Assembly: GCA_963971305.1 (NCBI GenBank)
Contig: OZ020303.1
Location: forward strand, 20,953,184 to 21,017,183
Direction of reading: 5' to 3'
DNA from: Arcuatula senhousia
Taxonomy: Eukaryota > Mollusca > Bivalvia > Mytilida > Mytilidae
DNA length: 64,000 bases
Part shown: piece after piece, positions 24,478 through 37,659 of the stretch
Numbering within the stretch: position 1 is the first letter of the stretch
Layout: every line of letters begins with the position of its first letter
Made by a program: the position numbers and the translations under genes
The notes under the pieces: model-generated
Seen by the model: only the letters and a program-made list of their open reading frames with translations
Databases searched by the model: none
Told to the model about the DNA's origin: nothing

Positions 24478-25690
24478 AAAGGTTATGCAAATTTAATTTC
24501 AAGAAACCGCTATTCCTTATTTTTAATATCTTTTTTTTTATTTAAGCTGTGCCTATACAGTAAATATTTTCTAAGTATCAATCATTTTATTAAAAGTGAA
24601 AACATAGTCTTTTGCAATAGGCTCATCCTTCCCGGTAAATAAAGGTAGTAACAAAATACCCGGTAAATAAAGGTAGTAACAAAATAACCGATCAATCTCA
24701 ATGTCCAATAGAAAAAAACAAACCATGGAAGTTGAAGATCACAATGGTTCTGACTTGATACAGGCATGATCAATTAAAATAAGCCCAGATTATTAGTGTA
24801 CAGACCGTAACGGAAGGTCACTGGGACATACGAATTAGAAAAGTATAATAGCTAGGCATCTGATATTTGGTATACAGACACTTCAAGATATGGTCTATGC
24901 AACTGGCGCCATGCCGTTTGACCCTGACCCCATTTTCATGGTTCAAAGACTCTTTGAACTTAGATTATTTTTGGGGGCTAAAAAATTCTTTGTAAGGCTT
25001 TTGTGGAAAATGAATTAAGTGAAAAGTATAATAGCTAGGCATCTGATATCTGGTATACAGACATTTAAGGGTATGGTCTTTGCAACTGGCGCCATGCCGT
25101 TTGACCCTTACCCCATTTTCATGGTTCAGTGACTCTGTGGACTTAGATGATTCTTGACTTTTGTGGAAAATGAATTAAAATGAACAAGATCACATCAATG
25201 CCAAAAAGCACAACGGACATGACTTAAAATAACTTTTCACCACAAACTACATGAGCTTTCAGGTAGCTGACGTCTAAAACGGAACAACTTTTCCAAGACA
25301 TCTTGCAAAATTTTAGCCTATATTACCATTTAAATGACTTGTTATATCACAAAGGATATGAAATTTAGTTCTGAAAATATTTTTAAATAACTTTTATAAG
25401 AAAAGTATAATAAAAGGTTATGCGAATTTAATTTCAAGACACCGCTATTCCTCAATCATTTTTTCGAAGTGAAAACATAAAGTCTTTTGCAATAGGCTCA
25501 TCTTTCCCGATGAATAAAGATAATAATTAAATTACCGATCAATCTCAATGTCCAAGAGAAGACAAAACATGGAATACGCAACGGAAAAATTGAAGATCGC
25601 AATGGTTCTGACTTGATACAGGCATGATCAATTAAAATAGGCCCAGATTATTAGTGTACAGACCGTAACGGAAGGTCACTGGGACATACT
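24478..25690. repeat. Direct repeat of about 280-350 bp enclosing two iterated-core units
   Basis: Segments 24478-24831 and 25413-25690 are direct copies; both start AAAGGTTATGC and end in GACCGTAACGGAAGGTCACT plus GGGACATAC. Between them lie two units of about 186 bp, each starting GAAAAGTATAATAGCTAGGC at 24839 and 25021. The units are reverse copies of the cores at 31.2-31.6 and 45.4-46.2 kb. Confidence 0.65.
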
Positions 25691-26469
25691 TTGATGGGTG
25701 TACATTAAGCAAACCCAGTTCTACATTCTGCTTTTACCCATAAGCGTATATTTTTGTGGCATGAAGAATTTTAAAACAATAAGATACAAAAACGCGGATC
25801 AATTTGATATGTGATACAGTCAGATACAGAAATTGAGTTGGGTCTTTTTTTTTTCAACGAAATGTGATATTTATATTGATTTCTCAATAGGTGGGGGAAA
25901 CGCGAATCGGTTTAGAAATAATCACATCACTGCGAATAAGTTAATTTATAATCAGATAGGTAAATTATCAAAACTTTAAAGCATTTTCTTTCGAAACTCA
26001 ATATTTCAAAAAGAAACTGCGAAAATGTAGATAAAAAAGAACGACGGTTACCACAACAAAAATAAAATTATACAGCGTATTATAATTTTTAAATCTTTTA
26101 TTCTTAATCTTTAACAGACCTAGACAAGGAAGTGTGGTATGATCACGTTTACAACAAAACCATCCTTGTTTCGTGAGAAGAACCACAAAAGACCTTCACC
26201 TATACATTGTTTGGTATTCATTAGACCTCATATTTGATATGTTGGAATATCTGTTTGTCCAATATTAAGTGGTAAGTCTAAAAAACTGTTTTTGAAAAAA
26301 AAATAGAATTTCGACCTTTGGTAATATGCAAATACACACTCGTGGAAGAAGCAAGGTGTACAATAGAAGCATTCAAACATCATTATTCCGAAAAGACAAA
26401 CAAAATCGGTAGGCAAAAAAATCATCACAACGAAACAAACTACACAACAACAAAAACACATAAAAACTG

Positions 26470-26895
26470 AACCACATTTAGCAATTTGAACTCAATGAGT
26501 AGGCAGCTCCTGCTTGCTATAGCACACCCGTCATGTTGCCAAAAATCGATTTAGTCTTGGTCAAATCCGGAAAGGATAACATTACAAAACTTTTTATTAA
26601 ACCAACATATGTGCTCATATGAGAGACATAAACCCCGTATTTGTCTACGAGCACATTTCAAACTTTCTTGAGTGATGACAACAACCTGGACGCAAAGTAC
26701 CTCTGTGTTTACAATTTGCTTGTCAGCCGTGTTGCTCTATCAAGGATGTCGAAATATTCCCCACAAGTTCTGGAATAACGAATAAATTGTGAAATGTAAA
26801 CTCCATATGCTGAAACGGGCGGAATGTTTTTACACAGAAAGGGAAAGTTGACTATTGAAGTATTAAAGTCATCACGTTTGTCATAATGTGACATT
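26470..26895 (-). mobile_element. Penelope-like RT 3' fragment
   Basis: Minus strand gives YDKRDDFNTSIVNFPFLCKN, then IPPVSAYGVYISQFIRYSRT, and the shared tail with GAGTAGGCAGCTCCTGCTTG. Shorter and more diverged than the 19.6-kb copy. Confidence 0.6.
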
Positions 26896-27480
26896 TTTTT
26901 TTTTTGTTGATAATTATAACATGATTGAAATGTGTATTTTTACACAAGGAATTGGCTTTCAAAATATTATGATCTATATGTAATATGCAATACGTGGAAT
27001 TATGCATTTCAGGAGTTATGACACTTTATAAAAGTTTAAAGATATTGTTTCGCATACATAATAACAATTTGCAGATTAAGCTGTTATTTGCTAAAAATGC
27101 TAGTCCAGTTCTAATAGCTTTTGACAGCTTTTCAAAAGGTTTCAATTTGACCGAAACTATCACATGAACCCTTGCAAGGTTATTCCCTTTCAGAAATATT
27201 GTGCTTGGCATAGAGAATGGAAACTATTAAAGGCAGAGAAAATATGCTGCTTGTTGAAATGTTATGTTCTGCTTTAAAAAACATCGTTTACGTCGTCAAT
27301 ATACATGTGAATCTGAAAGTAAACAATAAGATAATACGTCTTCTTTACATCTTGTTCTTTATGAGCTCACAGAAACGTTCAACTAATGGTGGTTCTTCCA
27401 AATGTATTGCATCATTTGATGCCAAAAGTATTTTAGAAAAAAGCTCTGTTTCCGGGATTGTACACAAAGATTTCATAGAT
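26896..27480. other. Upstream region of gene C without recognised elements
   Basis: AT-rich and unlike the equivalent region of gene B. Homology to the gene B upstream begins only at about 27481 (TATGCAGTCGTTCTAGTATT). Confidence 0.45.
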
Positions 27481-27624
27481 TATGCAGTCGTTCTAGTATT
27501 TTTCATAGCTTTTAGTGCATTTGTAAAACGAAGCATTAGGGTTTATCTGAATTTCATTGCAGAGGCATGGTGTTTAAACTACCCATTTCTTAATTCTATT
27601 TGAACATACATTGATAATAGAAAA
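27481..27624 (+). promoter_or_regulatory. Proximal promoter/5' UTR of gene C, duplicated with gene B
   Basis: This segment aligns with 6519-6688, including GCATTTGTAAAACGAAGCAT and TTGAACATACATTGATA right up to the ATG. Conservation of about 145-170 bp upstream suggests that the core promoter and leader lie here. Confidence 0.5.
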
Positions 27625-30600
27625 ATGGCAAATTTACCAAATCCAGACTGCGAGATGGTAGACAACTTAGTTGATCTAGAGACAATAGAGGCAATAACAG
27701 ATTTCGGAGATGCGTTTGATATCGCTGACAAGCTGGGAGTAAACTTGGAAGGATTAAACGAGATAGAAGAAATAAAAGAGAGACTTACAATGGAATTTGA
27801 AAAATCTCTTCCTGATTTCATCAATTTTAAAGAAAAAGTAAGTAGATTTTTATACCACGTCACACCAAATTGTGAGGAAGTTCTGAAGCTACGTAAAATA
27901 TCATTTAATGTTTTTTGCATCCGTTGAGAATTTCAATCAAATTTATTGTTGTTCTATGAAATATCAAATAACTACTTAAAGCAATTCAACAAAAATGTTT
28001 TATAGATATGCGAAGCAATGAAAACAACAAGCAGAATCGATAACAATGTGCGTAGCAAACTCATTCTTCTGTTAGAGAAAGCAAAAACATTGTATCTAAA
28101 GAACTCAGATGAAGGTAATAGAGAGCTGGTGATACTAGAAAAAGCACTCCGAACAGAAAACATCTTGACCAATTTCTCCGAAGACTTTGATTCTATCATA
28201 CAGTCCTTACTAAGTGGAAACTTCAATGTCCTAGTAACAGGTTTGTTTAATGTCTTACATTTTTTTTATATTATGCCAAGTAATATCCAGTTTGAGAAGT
28301 TTATGAATTGCAATAATACAAGTTAAGATTTGTGCCTTTAACATAAAGAGGGTTTGAGTAAATGGATGTCTTCATAAATTTATCGTCAAAGAAGCAGTTA
28401 CATTGATGATGTCCTTACACTAAAAAATTCTTAATCTAGTGAATTTCTGTATGTAATATATCTCACAGAAATTGAAGACACTACAGATTCTACGTAGTCT
28501 GCTTTGTATTTAGAATTACATATTGAAATAGACACTAAAGGAAGTATTTTACAAGCTCTATGAAAAACATGATGGCTACGGCTTTCCCATCAACAGCTTT
28601 CCTTCTTGTGGCGCAACATTTTGTCCGCTCCAATTAAATAAACACATCCACCTGATTTATTATTTTAGATCCTGTGTAGAGTACCAGGGTATCATGATTT
28701 TTTTGTGATGACGCTCACACATAATTTGGTTGCGCTTCGATTAATGACTTAACTTCAGAAATTTTACTACTCGTAGACAAATACAAATAGTTTTTGTACT
28801 GTCTTCCTCGACCGCATTTGATGAACATTTAATTGATTGTTGGCAAGTGTGTTATAACTAGTAGGAACTGCTTACAGTTTAAGAGCACCAAAGTTCACTC
28901 TACGTTCTACCTGATTTCACCTTGCTGGTTGGGCTTAAGTTGTTTTATAGCGAGCATCGCAGATGCGAGCATTACGGCATTTTGCATGTTTAGAGATGTG
29001 CCAGAAATATACTGACGATAAAACCGGAACAGGTTTACTTTTACGGAGTGAAAAAAATTAATAGGCACGGAGCAAGTAAAACAATCAACCCTCTGGGCTT
29101 ATAAAAAGTACAACATAATCTGTAATGCAAAAAAAAAAAATAGAAATTCAAAAACAGTAATAAAACCCTCATTCATCCACTTGTTTATTTTTACACACAG
29201 ATTTTTATTCAAACACCATTCGGTCTTTTCCGCTGAAAAACAATTTTCCGGAAATTACCGAGCTAGCTTTTGGCAACATCGCATCGTCCCAATGAGGCTT
29301 TTCCATTGACTAGTCATACCAAATGCATGTTACTGACCAAGCTTTGTTAAATTCTAAGTACATAAATCCTATTTATAATAGTAAATAACGAAATGGTTCT
29401 TACCTGAAATGAAAGAAGAGTCCTATCCTGTGGGGTTTCACTCACTCTCCTCAATCATGCATGATATTTTTACTTCACCGTTTTATCCGCCAGGTTTCTT
29501 AATGTACCTTCTGTTACCAATGCTTCAAATAAAACATTGATACTCAGAAAAATATCACAAAACCTGACAGAATGTTGTTTTTGGTCCACTGAAGAAGCGC
29601 GAAATACTCTGACGTCACGTAATCCACCAAGGGATAATTTCGTCCCCGCTAAATGTCGTCCCAGAATGTTACAGGATTTATTATTTGCACAAATAAAATG
29701 TCGTCCAAGAATGTTACAGGATTTATTATTTGCACAAATATTAAATAGAATATTTAATAGGTAATTATTGATCCCAGATATTTTAACAACAACTTTCCAA
29801 AGTGCATGCATATGATTTGGGCTGGTGGGGTCAAACTTTGCTACTACCTAATTCCTTTTTTAAAAGTCCCCTCTTTACGTTACACTTAGCCGGTCGAGCA
29901 CATGGATTTATTTCTAAAAGGTATATAGATTTTCGATGCTCGCTAAAAAAAACAGGGCCTTAATCATATTATATGTATATGATATGTTAAGATAAATGTT
30001 TTTCGTGTTTTTTGTCTTTTGCGACTGTGAGTTTTGCTTTTGCAGACTAACCACATTACAATGCCAATATTACTTATTTTTTAAGGTTCATGTTTACACT
30101 GAATAAATTTGCTGATATTTTACGCATTCTTTCGGTCTAAACTATACATTCGATTGCTAAATAAGGCTAAGAAGTGTCTAGATAAATAATTTTTACATTA
30201 AGTTTTAGTATTTTTGTACTTATGCGCTAGTTGACTTTGGGCATTTTCTTTCCGTTTTTCAGTTCAACCAAATAAAGCAAAACATCAACAATGCCCTGTC
30301 ATTTGGCTTCCCCGTGCAAGATAATTACATGATCGTTGTTATTAAATCTACTCGCTAACGTTTAAAAGGAAGGTTATTTGGGAGTAATTATGCTTTAGTA
30401 AAGGTACAACTTTAACAAAAGAAAATGAGAAAACAACAAAAGTACTCGTAACACGTAAGAGAGAATGATCTGCATGTGAATTTTATATCTAGATGCTGCT
30501 ATACAATATTTTTTTTATTTCTATATGTAGCTTCACATTTTAAACCATAAAGGGGTCAAGTATCAACTATTTTATTCAAAGTGTAACCATGAACTTTCTT

Positions 30601-33600
30601 GCAATGTTATTTAGCATTTTCAAAAACTTGGCCTTTCAAAGGATTTTAAAATATTTACAGGAGAAACAGCTGCCGGAAAAACAAGGTTTATAAACCTTTT
30701 GCTTGGAAAAGACATTTTACCATCAAACTGCTGCTGTATGATAACCAAAATGATAACTCGCCTTTCTTATAACAAAACACCTTATGCTAAAATTATCTAC
30801 CATGACCACCAGAAAGCACCTGAAATATACGAAAACGTCACTATGGATGAATTGAAACCTTTAATTTTCGAAGAAATTTTAGATAAAGGAGAAAATACAT
30901 CAGATGTAAAAGAAGTTCAGATTTTCTTACCTTCTAGAATTTTAGAGGTAAATGTATATATATTAATGTAAATGCCGCTATTTACATCAACATTTATCAC
31001 AAAAAGTTGCACTTGTAGAGATCTTAGACAATTGATTTTACTTCGTCATTTTTGCAATCATTTTTATCGGTTTTCAGTGGCAAATCCAGAGGGGGCGAAG
31101 GGTGCGTACGCCCCTCTTTAATTGAGAAATTTTATTTTTTTCTGAATAGAATTGACCAAGCAACTTAAACATTACATCAAAATCTGACAATTTTAGCAAT
31201 TATCAGATATCATTTGCCTAGCTATTTTACTTTTTTACTTAATTCATTTTCCACAAAAGTCTTACAAAGAGGTTTTTTGGCCCAAAAAATCATCTAAGTC
31301 CATTGAGACACTGAACCTTGAAAATGGGATCAGGGTCAAAACGGCATGGTGCCAACTGCGTAGACCAGAATCCGGAGTGTATTTATACCAGATATCAGAT
31401 GTCTAGCTATTATACTTTTTACTTAATTCATTTCCAAAAAAGTCTTATAAAGAGGTTTTTTGGCCCTAAAAATCATCTAAGTCCACAGAGTCGCTGAACC
31501 ATGAAATTTTGGTCAGGGTCAAACGACATTGAGCCAGTTGCGTAAACCATAACACATGCTATCTGTATACCGAATATCAGATGCCTAGCTATTATACCTT
31601 CTTCGCCTTCAGCGACTTAAGTCGCAGGCGAGACAAAAATAAGCAAAAAAGAAAATACTTGCATACAAGGATGAGTATTAAGTTTTCTGTTTCAAACTTT
31701 CAAGCTTTATTTCTTTGATTTTGTGTTACATCTGTCAGAGAGTATGCGGTTGCAATTATTTCTGTCTGACATTCAAGTACCCTACGCCCTTCAAAAGTAT
31801 TCCTTTAACAAGTGCATTTTTGTTCCATCACGTTTTTGCTACGAAACTTTTACAGATTAATTAATATTTTTAGAACGGTTTGGTGTTAATCGATTCACCT
31901 GGAATCGGTGAAAATGAAGACATGGACAAAGTCATAGAGAATTACATTGAGGAAAATCATGTAATGGGGTTGATCTACTTAATAAAGTCTGACAATGGCG
32001 GCGGCATGGATGAAGAAAGGGTAAATATTATTTGCTTCAATTAAAAAAAAATGTTATCTATGACATTACAAGTGTTTTTAAGTACCATCATGTGGGTACT
32101 TCATTGATAAGATATATGAATAGTTGACTGAACACTGAAGTGATGAAAGTCTGTATCTCCCACTTTAATTTGCCTTAAAAGAATCGGTTTTTTGCATTAA
32201 CAATGCGTGAAAACAATCAAGCTTATAAAGAAAAGAATACATTTTCTTTACAAGATATATGGATTTAATGAACCGAGGAAAATAATCTGCAACAAATTTA
32301 AAGCAACACTCAAATAGGAAAGGACATTCATTGCTTCAATATATGCCTGAATAAATTTTTTTCAGCTCGTCAAACTGATGAAAATTATTCTCCAAAAACA
32401 GAGCTTGAAGGGGAACAAATCCTCATTTATGTTTGACCCCCGCTGTGCTATGTTTGTATGCAACAAATGGGACCGTGTGACAGTACAGCAGACAGCTTAC
32501 GACTACATCATAAAACGTCTCCACCAGTACTGGCCACATTTTAATGAGCAAAAGGTTGTCAAATTTTCTACAACAAATGCAGGAAGAGAAATCGATCTGA
32601 ATCAAGATTATATTATTAAAGACTATCAAAAATTACTTGGCATTTTACACACCATTCACAAAGAAGCGTTAGACGATAGGGTTAAAGCATGCTACACGTA
32701 AGTTAAGTTTTTGTCGGAAACACGTTAATGGTCTCTACTAAAAATTCTTATTATTTTTTCCAAAAAAAAAACTAAATCAAGTTAGGGTTACAACGTAAAG
32801 ACAGCACAGCAATGCATAATAATATTTAGACTGATTGACTATAATCGTCTAAAAAAAAACCTTACCAACAACAGACGATGTATTCTTTTGATTCTTACCC
32901 AAGAGTGTTGAGTCTTAAGTTGAGTTAGTGGAGAAGAAGAGAGACTTCCTATTCATAAACGAAAGAATGAAAAATGATCTTAAGTGGAATTTATTGTATT
33001 TTGACTTTATTCAACTGGCACCAGCCAAAGTTCATTTAAGTTATACTGCCCGTTTTCATATAAAAATATGAGATATAAATACCATATAAGTACTTAACAC
33101 ACATTTATCAAAATGTATTTTAAACTCCGCAGTAGAAAAAAGGGTAGTCACTACTCGCTGTCTTGCAATAAACCATTGATAACGATTGTGTTTTAAATCA
33201 TAAAACAAATCAATTTCAAAGTGACCATAAAATTTAACATATTAATCATCCATCAAATGCTATTATTTCTCAAGACTTAAAATTTTGCACTGATATAATT
33301 TTGTTCTATGTATTTCTATCTGCAGTTGGATAAGGAATATTCTGATTAGATCTATTCAACATTTGAAAATGTTGGCAAGGAATCTCAACACGTCACAGAC
33401 CGAGCTTTCAGTCAGCATGAAAAAGGCAGCCGAAAATCTCCACGAGGTAATGAACAAGTCGACCAAGGTTATTACAAATCTAAGAGAGCTTATAACATGT
33501 TCTACAGAAGAAATATCTGCAGAATTTAGAGACCATTTAAATAATCCAAGGGTAAGATTAAGCATAACGCAATGGATTGACCAGGAAATGCCTTCGACCG

Positions 33601-34283
33601 AGGGTCCTAATGGAGAACGTAAAGATTGGGACACAATCAAGGCTGAGCTAGACTGTAAGATATGTGATAGAATAGGCTATGAGCTTACAATCTGGGAAGA
33701 AAAGAACGGAAGAATAAATCAAGTAGAAACAACTATTATATCTGAAGTCAAGCGTAATCTCAAAGGTCTGTCGGATGAGATCAAAGATTTGGAGAAAAAT
33801 CTTTCCTCTTCAAAAAACAAAAGCATTGACCGTTGGGGACCAGTTATCAGTTATCAATCTATTTCACAGGAATTCCAAATTCAACTAAGCGTTCGTGCAG
33901 TCAACAAAGTATTTCAGCCTCTTCTCAAAATGGTAAATAGATTACCTGGTCGTGACAAAATGAATATCTATATGAAGAATAAAACAGCATACGCGAAGAA
34001 AAGGTCTGAAAAACTTCTAGGTCAACTCGTTCAAGTTCCCAGCAAGGATCAGAGCCCACTGAAATGTTATATCGAGGTATTTATGAAGGAAGCAAAAGAT
34101 ATGCTAGACCTCTTGATTCTTAAGATACCGAACACCATCAAAACAAACCTAATGTTGGTTAACCACTTCGAAATATCCCAGAAAGAGTCAGAGAAACATC
34201 GTCAAGTATATGTTAGTATGTTGAGAGACTTTAAAATGCTTAGCTGTCTTCTTGGAGAGTGTAGTGATTTAAATACTTTATAA
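27625..34283 (+). CDS. Gene C: dynamin-like large GTPase lacking the pseudokinase
   Basis: Six exons in phase: 27625-27837, 28006-28240, 30661-30947, 31874-32020, 32366-32697, 33326-34283; 723 residues. The first five exons have the same lengths as gene B (213, 235, 287, 147, 332 nt). G1 GETAAGKT (150-157), G3 DSPG, G4 NKWD (canonical, unlike B). Where B has PSKLEPCTSVITRL at switch I, C has PSNCCCMITKMITRL, consistent with compensating small indels. The helical region follows B to MLSCLLGE. Homology then stops, and after eight unrelated codons (CSDLNTL and stop) the frame ends at TAA 34281-34283. No kinase exon is visible downstream. It could be a functional short paralogue or a copy truncated by a breakpoint; the otherwise open exons favour a working gene. 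Confidence 0.83.
28555..28930 (+). mobile_element. Degenerate Penelope-like fragment in intron 2 of gene C
   Basis: GCTCTATGAAAAACATGATG, then TTTGTCCGCTCCAATTAAAT and TAGTAGGAACTGCTTACAG, parallel the order in the 4.5-kb and 38.3-kb copies. It is too decayed for a readable frame. Confidence 0.45.
29651..29740 (+). repeat. Two tandem 46-bp units
   Basis: TGTCGTCC at 29653 and 29699 each start a copy of AGAATGTTACAGGATTTATT plus ATTTGCACAAAT. Only one or two differences separate the copies. Intron 2 of gene C. Confidence 0.75.
31190..31638 (+). mobile_element. 5'-truncated iterated-core element with GGCGAGACAAAAA end
   Basis: Two to three copies of the roughly 185-bp core (CAGATGCCTAGCTATTATAC, GTCAGGGTCAAACG) end in TCGCCTTCAGCGACTTAAGT plus CGCAGGCGAGACAAAAAT. 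The end is the 3' hairpin shared with the elements at 45.3, 57.9 and 61.0 kb. Intron 3 of gene C. Confidence 0.6.
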
Positions 34284-36390
34284 TAATCAAGTTGTATTTT
34301 GCCAGAAACTTTCATTTTCATTTCTCAATCTTAAGAAATATACTAGTTTTGTTCAACAAATGTGCCTCTGCTATGACTTCTGTACATTTTCAAAATCTCA
34401 AACAAGCACATTTTAATTTTATTCAAAAATTGAGTGAAATCATCTCGCAAAATTTTGTCCTCTTAAAATAATATGAGAGGAGTGTTTAATATGCTATTAA
34501 TTGACTATCGTTCTGTGTTATAACTGAGAAAAAAACAATACATCATAAAACATTTATTTTTCAGAACCATAACTTGTAGATCCAGAAATTTAAAAAGGTT
34601 AGGAATCGACTTTTAAACCGTCTAATAAGTCTTGTTCATTTCTATACTGTTTCTATTTCATAATTCTGATGGAAGTGAGCAAAAGTTTATAAATGGGAGG
34701 GACAATCAAATGTCGTAAACTCGATAAGACAAAGACGAAATGGGTGGACATAAGTCATCACAAAATAAACCACACAACAACACCCAAAAAAAAAATAATA
34801 ATAAGCAGCGTGCAGCTTGGTCTTGTGGACTTCTTGATGTAAATTGTACTTGGGGGAAATGTTTTCTATGTAATCCTAAGTTGTACTATGTAATCCTAAG
34901 GTGAACCTTTTTTTTTTCTCTGACACAGGTCAGACAAATTTGATTTGTATTTTTTTTCAATTTTATTTGCAATTTTTATTCTGTATATACTAGAAAAAAG
35001 ATAGACAATTTCGCAATTCTAAACGAAAGGTACTACCACATGGACCTTAAGCTTCAAGTCTAGCCGCCCAAAATCTGTTTGCTCTTGATCTGTTGACATC
35101 ATAGAAGACTAACTGACTAAATTCATGTTAGTTCCGAAAGTATTAATGAAATTACATTATTAAGATTCACTGATTGTACTATATTGATGGAAACTTTTTT
35201 TTAGACAATAACTCAGACAAAACTAACTAAAACGGATAAAAATATACCAAAATCACCTCAATAATGAATAAAGTTCTTAACTCAACCAACAAAATTGTTA
35301 CAACTCTTCATAAACACACATGCAGATAACAAATGTCAATGTCACGTTTTGTTGTTTGTTTTTTTTCTTCTAGTGCATCTTATTCAATCTACCCGATTGA
35401 AAATAATAACCTCTTTCTGACGAAAAGGCCCTATCACATTATAATGTTTTAGCCAACGTGTACTGAACGATCGAATATTTTCTAAAAAATTAGAACACGT
35501 CGGCAGTCGCTGTAAAAAGTTTCAAAAAATATCCCGGCGAACGAACCTAAAACGCCAGATTAACTGCCTGTGATGCGCGACGAACTTATTCGAAACTTAT
35601 TTATGGCTTTTGTCAAGCCTACTAAACGATTGCCTGACGTTTGCGTGAAGATTGCAGAACGCATATACCTACGTTCGTCAAACTTAATATTTTGCATTTG
35701 GTTAGGAGACCAGGAATTATGTTCTTTTTATTTTCGTATTATACAATAAGCCCAAATAAATGTATTATCTGACTTAAATGTATTGTTGAATTATTGAAGA
35801 ATATAGATACATGTACATGAAGATTCGTAATTCGGTGTGCTGGCAACATGAATGTATAACTATTCTGAAGCCTAACCTGTTGTGATAATTTTGCACTTGA
35901 TTATAAGAGAATAAATATTATAAATTTTAATATTTTGATTTCTTTTATCCTAGATTTATTTAAACACAGTTTGAATTTTTTGGACACAATTTTCCCATTG
36001 GAGCAAGTAAATTTTAATTATGTTTAAAAATGTGCAACTTTAAAAATAACAATTGACTTATGTCACAATGCTGTACGAGTACATTTTTGTTTGTGTGTCT
36101 TCTTTGTTTCACAGCAACTCTCGGCAAGAAGTATAATACCAAGTCAGAAAATTGCAAACTGTGAACCGAATCCAATACCTTTTTTTATTTTTAGAAATTA
36201 TCAACCCTTAAAAAAAATTACTAGGTATATTAAGCATTTGGTGTGTTGATTTTCATGCCTAAAAGATAAAACGGACGTTGATAAGCTATGAATCAAAATT
36301 AGAAAAATACGCACTCACAGCATAAAGCATGTACCAAATAACTAAAACAACCAACTATAGTTACTAACATTTGTGAAATATTTCAAATCG
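34284..36390. other. Intergenic, nothing recognised
   Basis: AT-rich sequence after gene C. I searched it for the missing pseudokinase motifs (HME, SPE, DIYAYG-type) and saw none. Confidence 0.5.
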
Positions 36391-37060
36391 TTTGATATTT
36401 TTTTATTCAAAATTCTTGATATCATGCATACAGGGAAGTACTTGGTATTAAAGTTATACACCAAGGTGAAATTAGACACTAATAAACACTCTGCAAAAGT
36501 AAAGCCGTATCTTATTAAATTTGCTCCAAATTTGTTTGGTTTCCTAAGTTTGGCTTATTGTGAAAAATTAGTGTTAGAAATCAATACAAACAAAAGAACC
36601 AACATAAAAAAATCTTTTGAAAGAAAACTTCTTCGTAAAAAAAAAATGGTTGTGCTTTTTCAAAATAAGGAGATATTGCTTTTTTTCGAAATACACCTTT
36701 CTCAATTTTTAATTTTAGGAAGATGGTAATGTTTAAAGAATCCCTAAAACATTTTTGTTCTCAAAATACCAATTTTTTAATCCAGACTACGAGAAATCTT
36801 CTGGAGCAAAATAACTTCAAGATTAGATAAACGTTGATATTTTAAAAATTCAAAATTTTAAACCTACGTCATTGGAGTTTTATCAGTATGATATTTAGAA
36901 AAGACGTTCTATGGCGTAACGAACGTTAATTAAGTAAAGGTCTTAATCTAAAATTATCCTAAATTCAGTTCATGTTAATTTTCTTTTATAGTCCATAAAT
37001 CATCTGCATTTTCATACCTTTAAAGTTGTATCGTGTTAAAAATCTGGGTTTTTAAAAAAA
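36391..37060 (+). repeat. Segmental repeat copy 1
   Basis: Shares ordered landmarks with 39.05-40.77 kb and 48.99-50.78 kb: a weak GGGAAGTA block near 36430, TTAGTGTTAGAAATCAATAC near 36570, and AATTCAGTTCATG plus CATAAATCATCTGCATTTTC near 36970-37010. The 118-codon open frame at 36373-36729 lies in this repeat and is probably not a gene. Confidence 0.45.
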
Positions 37061-37084
37061 ATTCCAAATCAAAGAGAAGCAAAG

Positions 37085-37385
37085 AGGCACCAATGGGGCA
37101 TTCAAGTGTCTAAAGTCCGAAAGGGCAACGACGAAACCGGTAAACACGAACAAAAACAGCACGAAGAAACACAAAACACAAAATCAACCGAACAGAAATC
37201 AACAACGCGAACTCAAGTCGGGACAAGAGTGAACTCAGGTGCTCTGGAAGAGTAAGCGGTTCCTGCCTGCTATAGCACACCCATCGTGTTGCTAATTTCC
37301 AATTAAGTGTGTCAAATCCGGTAAAGGAAAACAAAACAAATTTCTACGACAAACCAACATCTGCACTCATTTGAGAGATAGATTT
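37085..37385 (-). mobile_element. Penelope-type 3' tail fragment
   Basis: Contains GAGGCACCAATGGGGC, AAAGTCCGAAAGGGCAACGA, GTGCTCTGGAAGAGTAAGCG and CAACATCTGCACTCATTTGA, in the same order as the 19.6-kb copy. No RT frame. Confidence 0.55.
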
Positions 37386-37659
37386 AGTTAATAGATTTAA
37401 AAATTGTTTCCAGACAAGAAAGTCGTCAAAGCCAAGTAAAAAAGCTCCCAGGGATCCAACACATAACCAAGTATTCTCTAGGAGGTTGAAAATAAATACC
37501 AAGGAAAGAGTGAGTTCCAATTTGTGAAAAAATAGGAAGACTTAAAATCCATAGATTATCGTTGAACACCAAAGTTCCAACCCCCCAAAAAGTGCTACGT
37601 TAATTGTCCCAAATTATAGGTCTGCACATATTTTAAAGTATTTTGGAGTTGCAAGACTA

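Noticed and set aside
36373..36729. 118-codon open frame
   Set aside because: Lies in a segmental repeat whose other copies do not keep the frame; composition is lysine/phenylalanine-rich as expected from AT-rich DNA.
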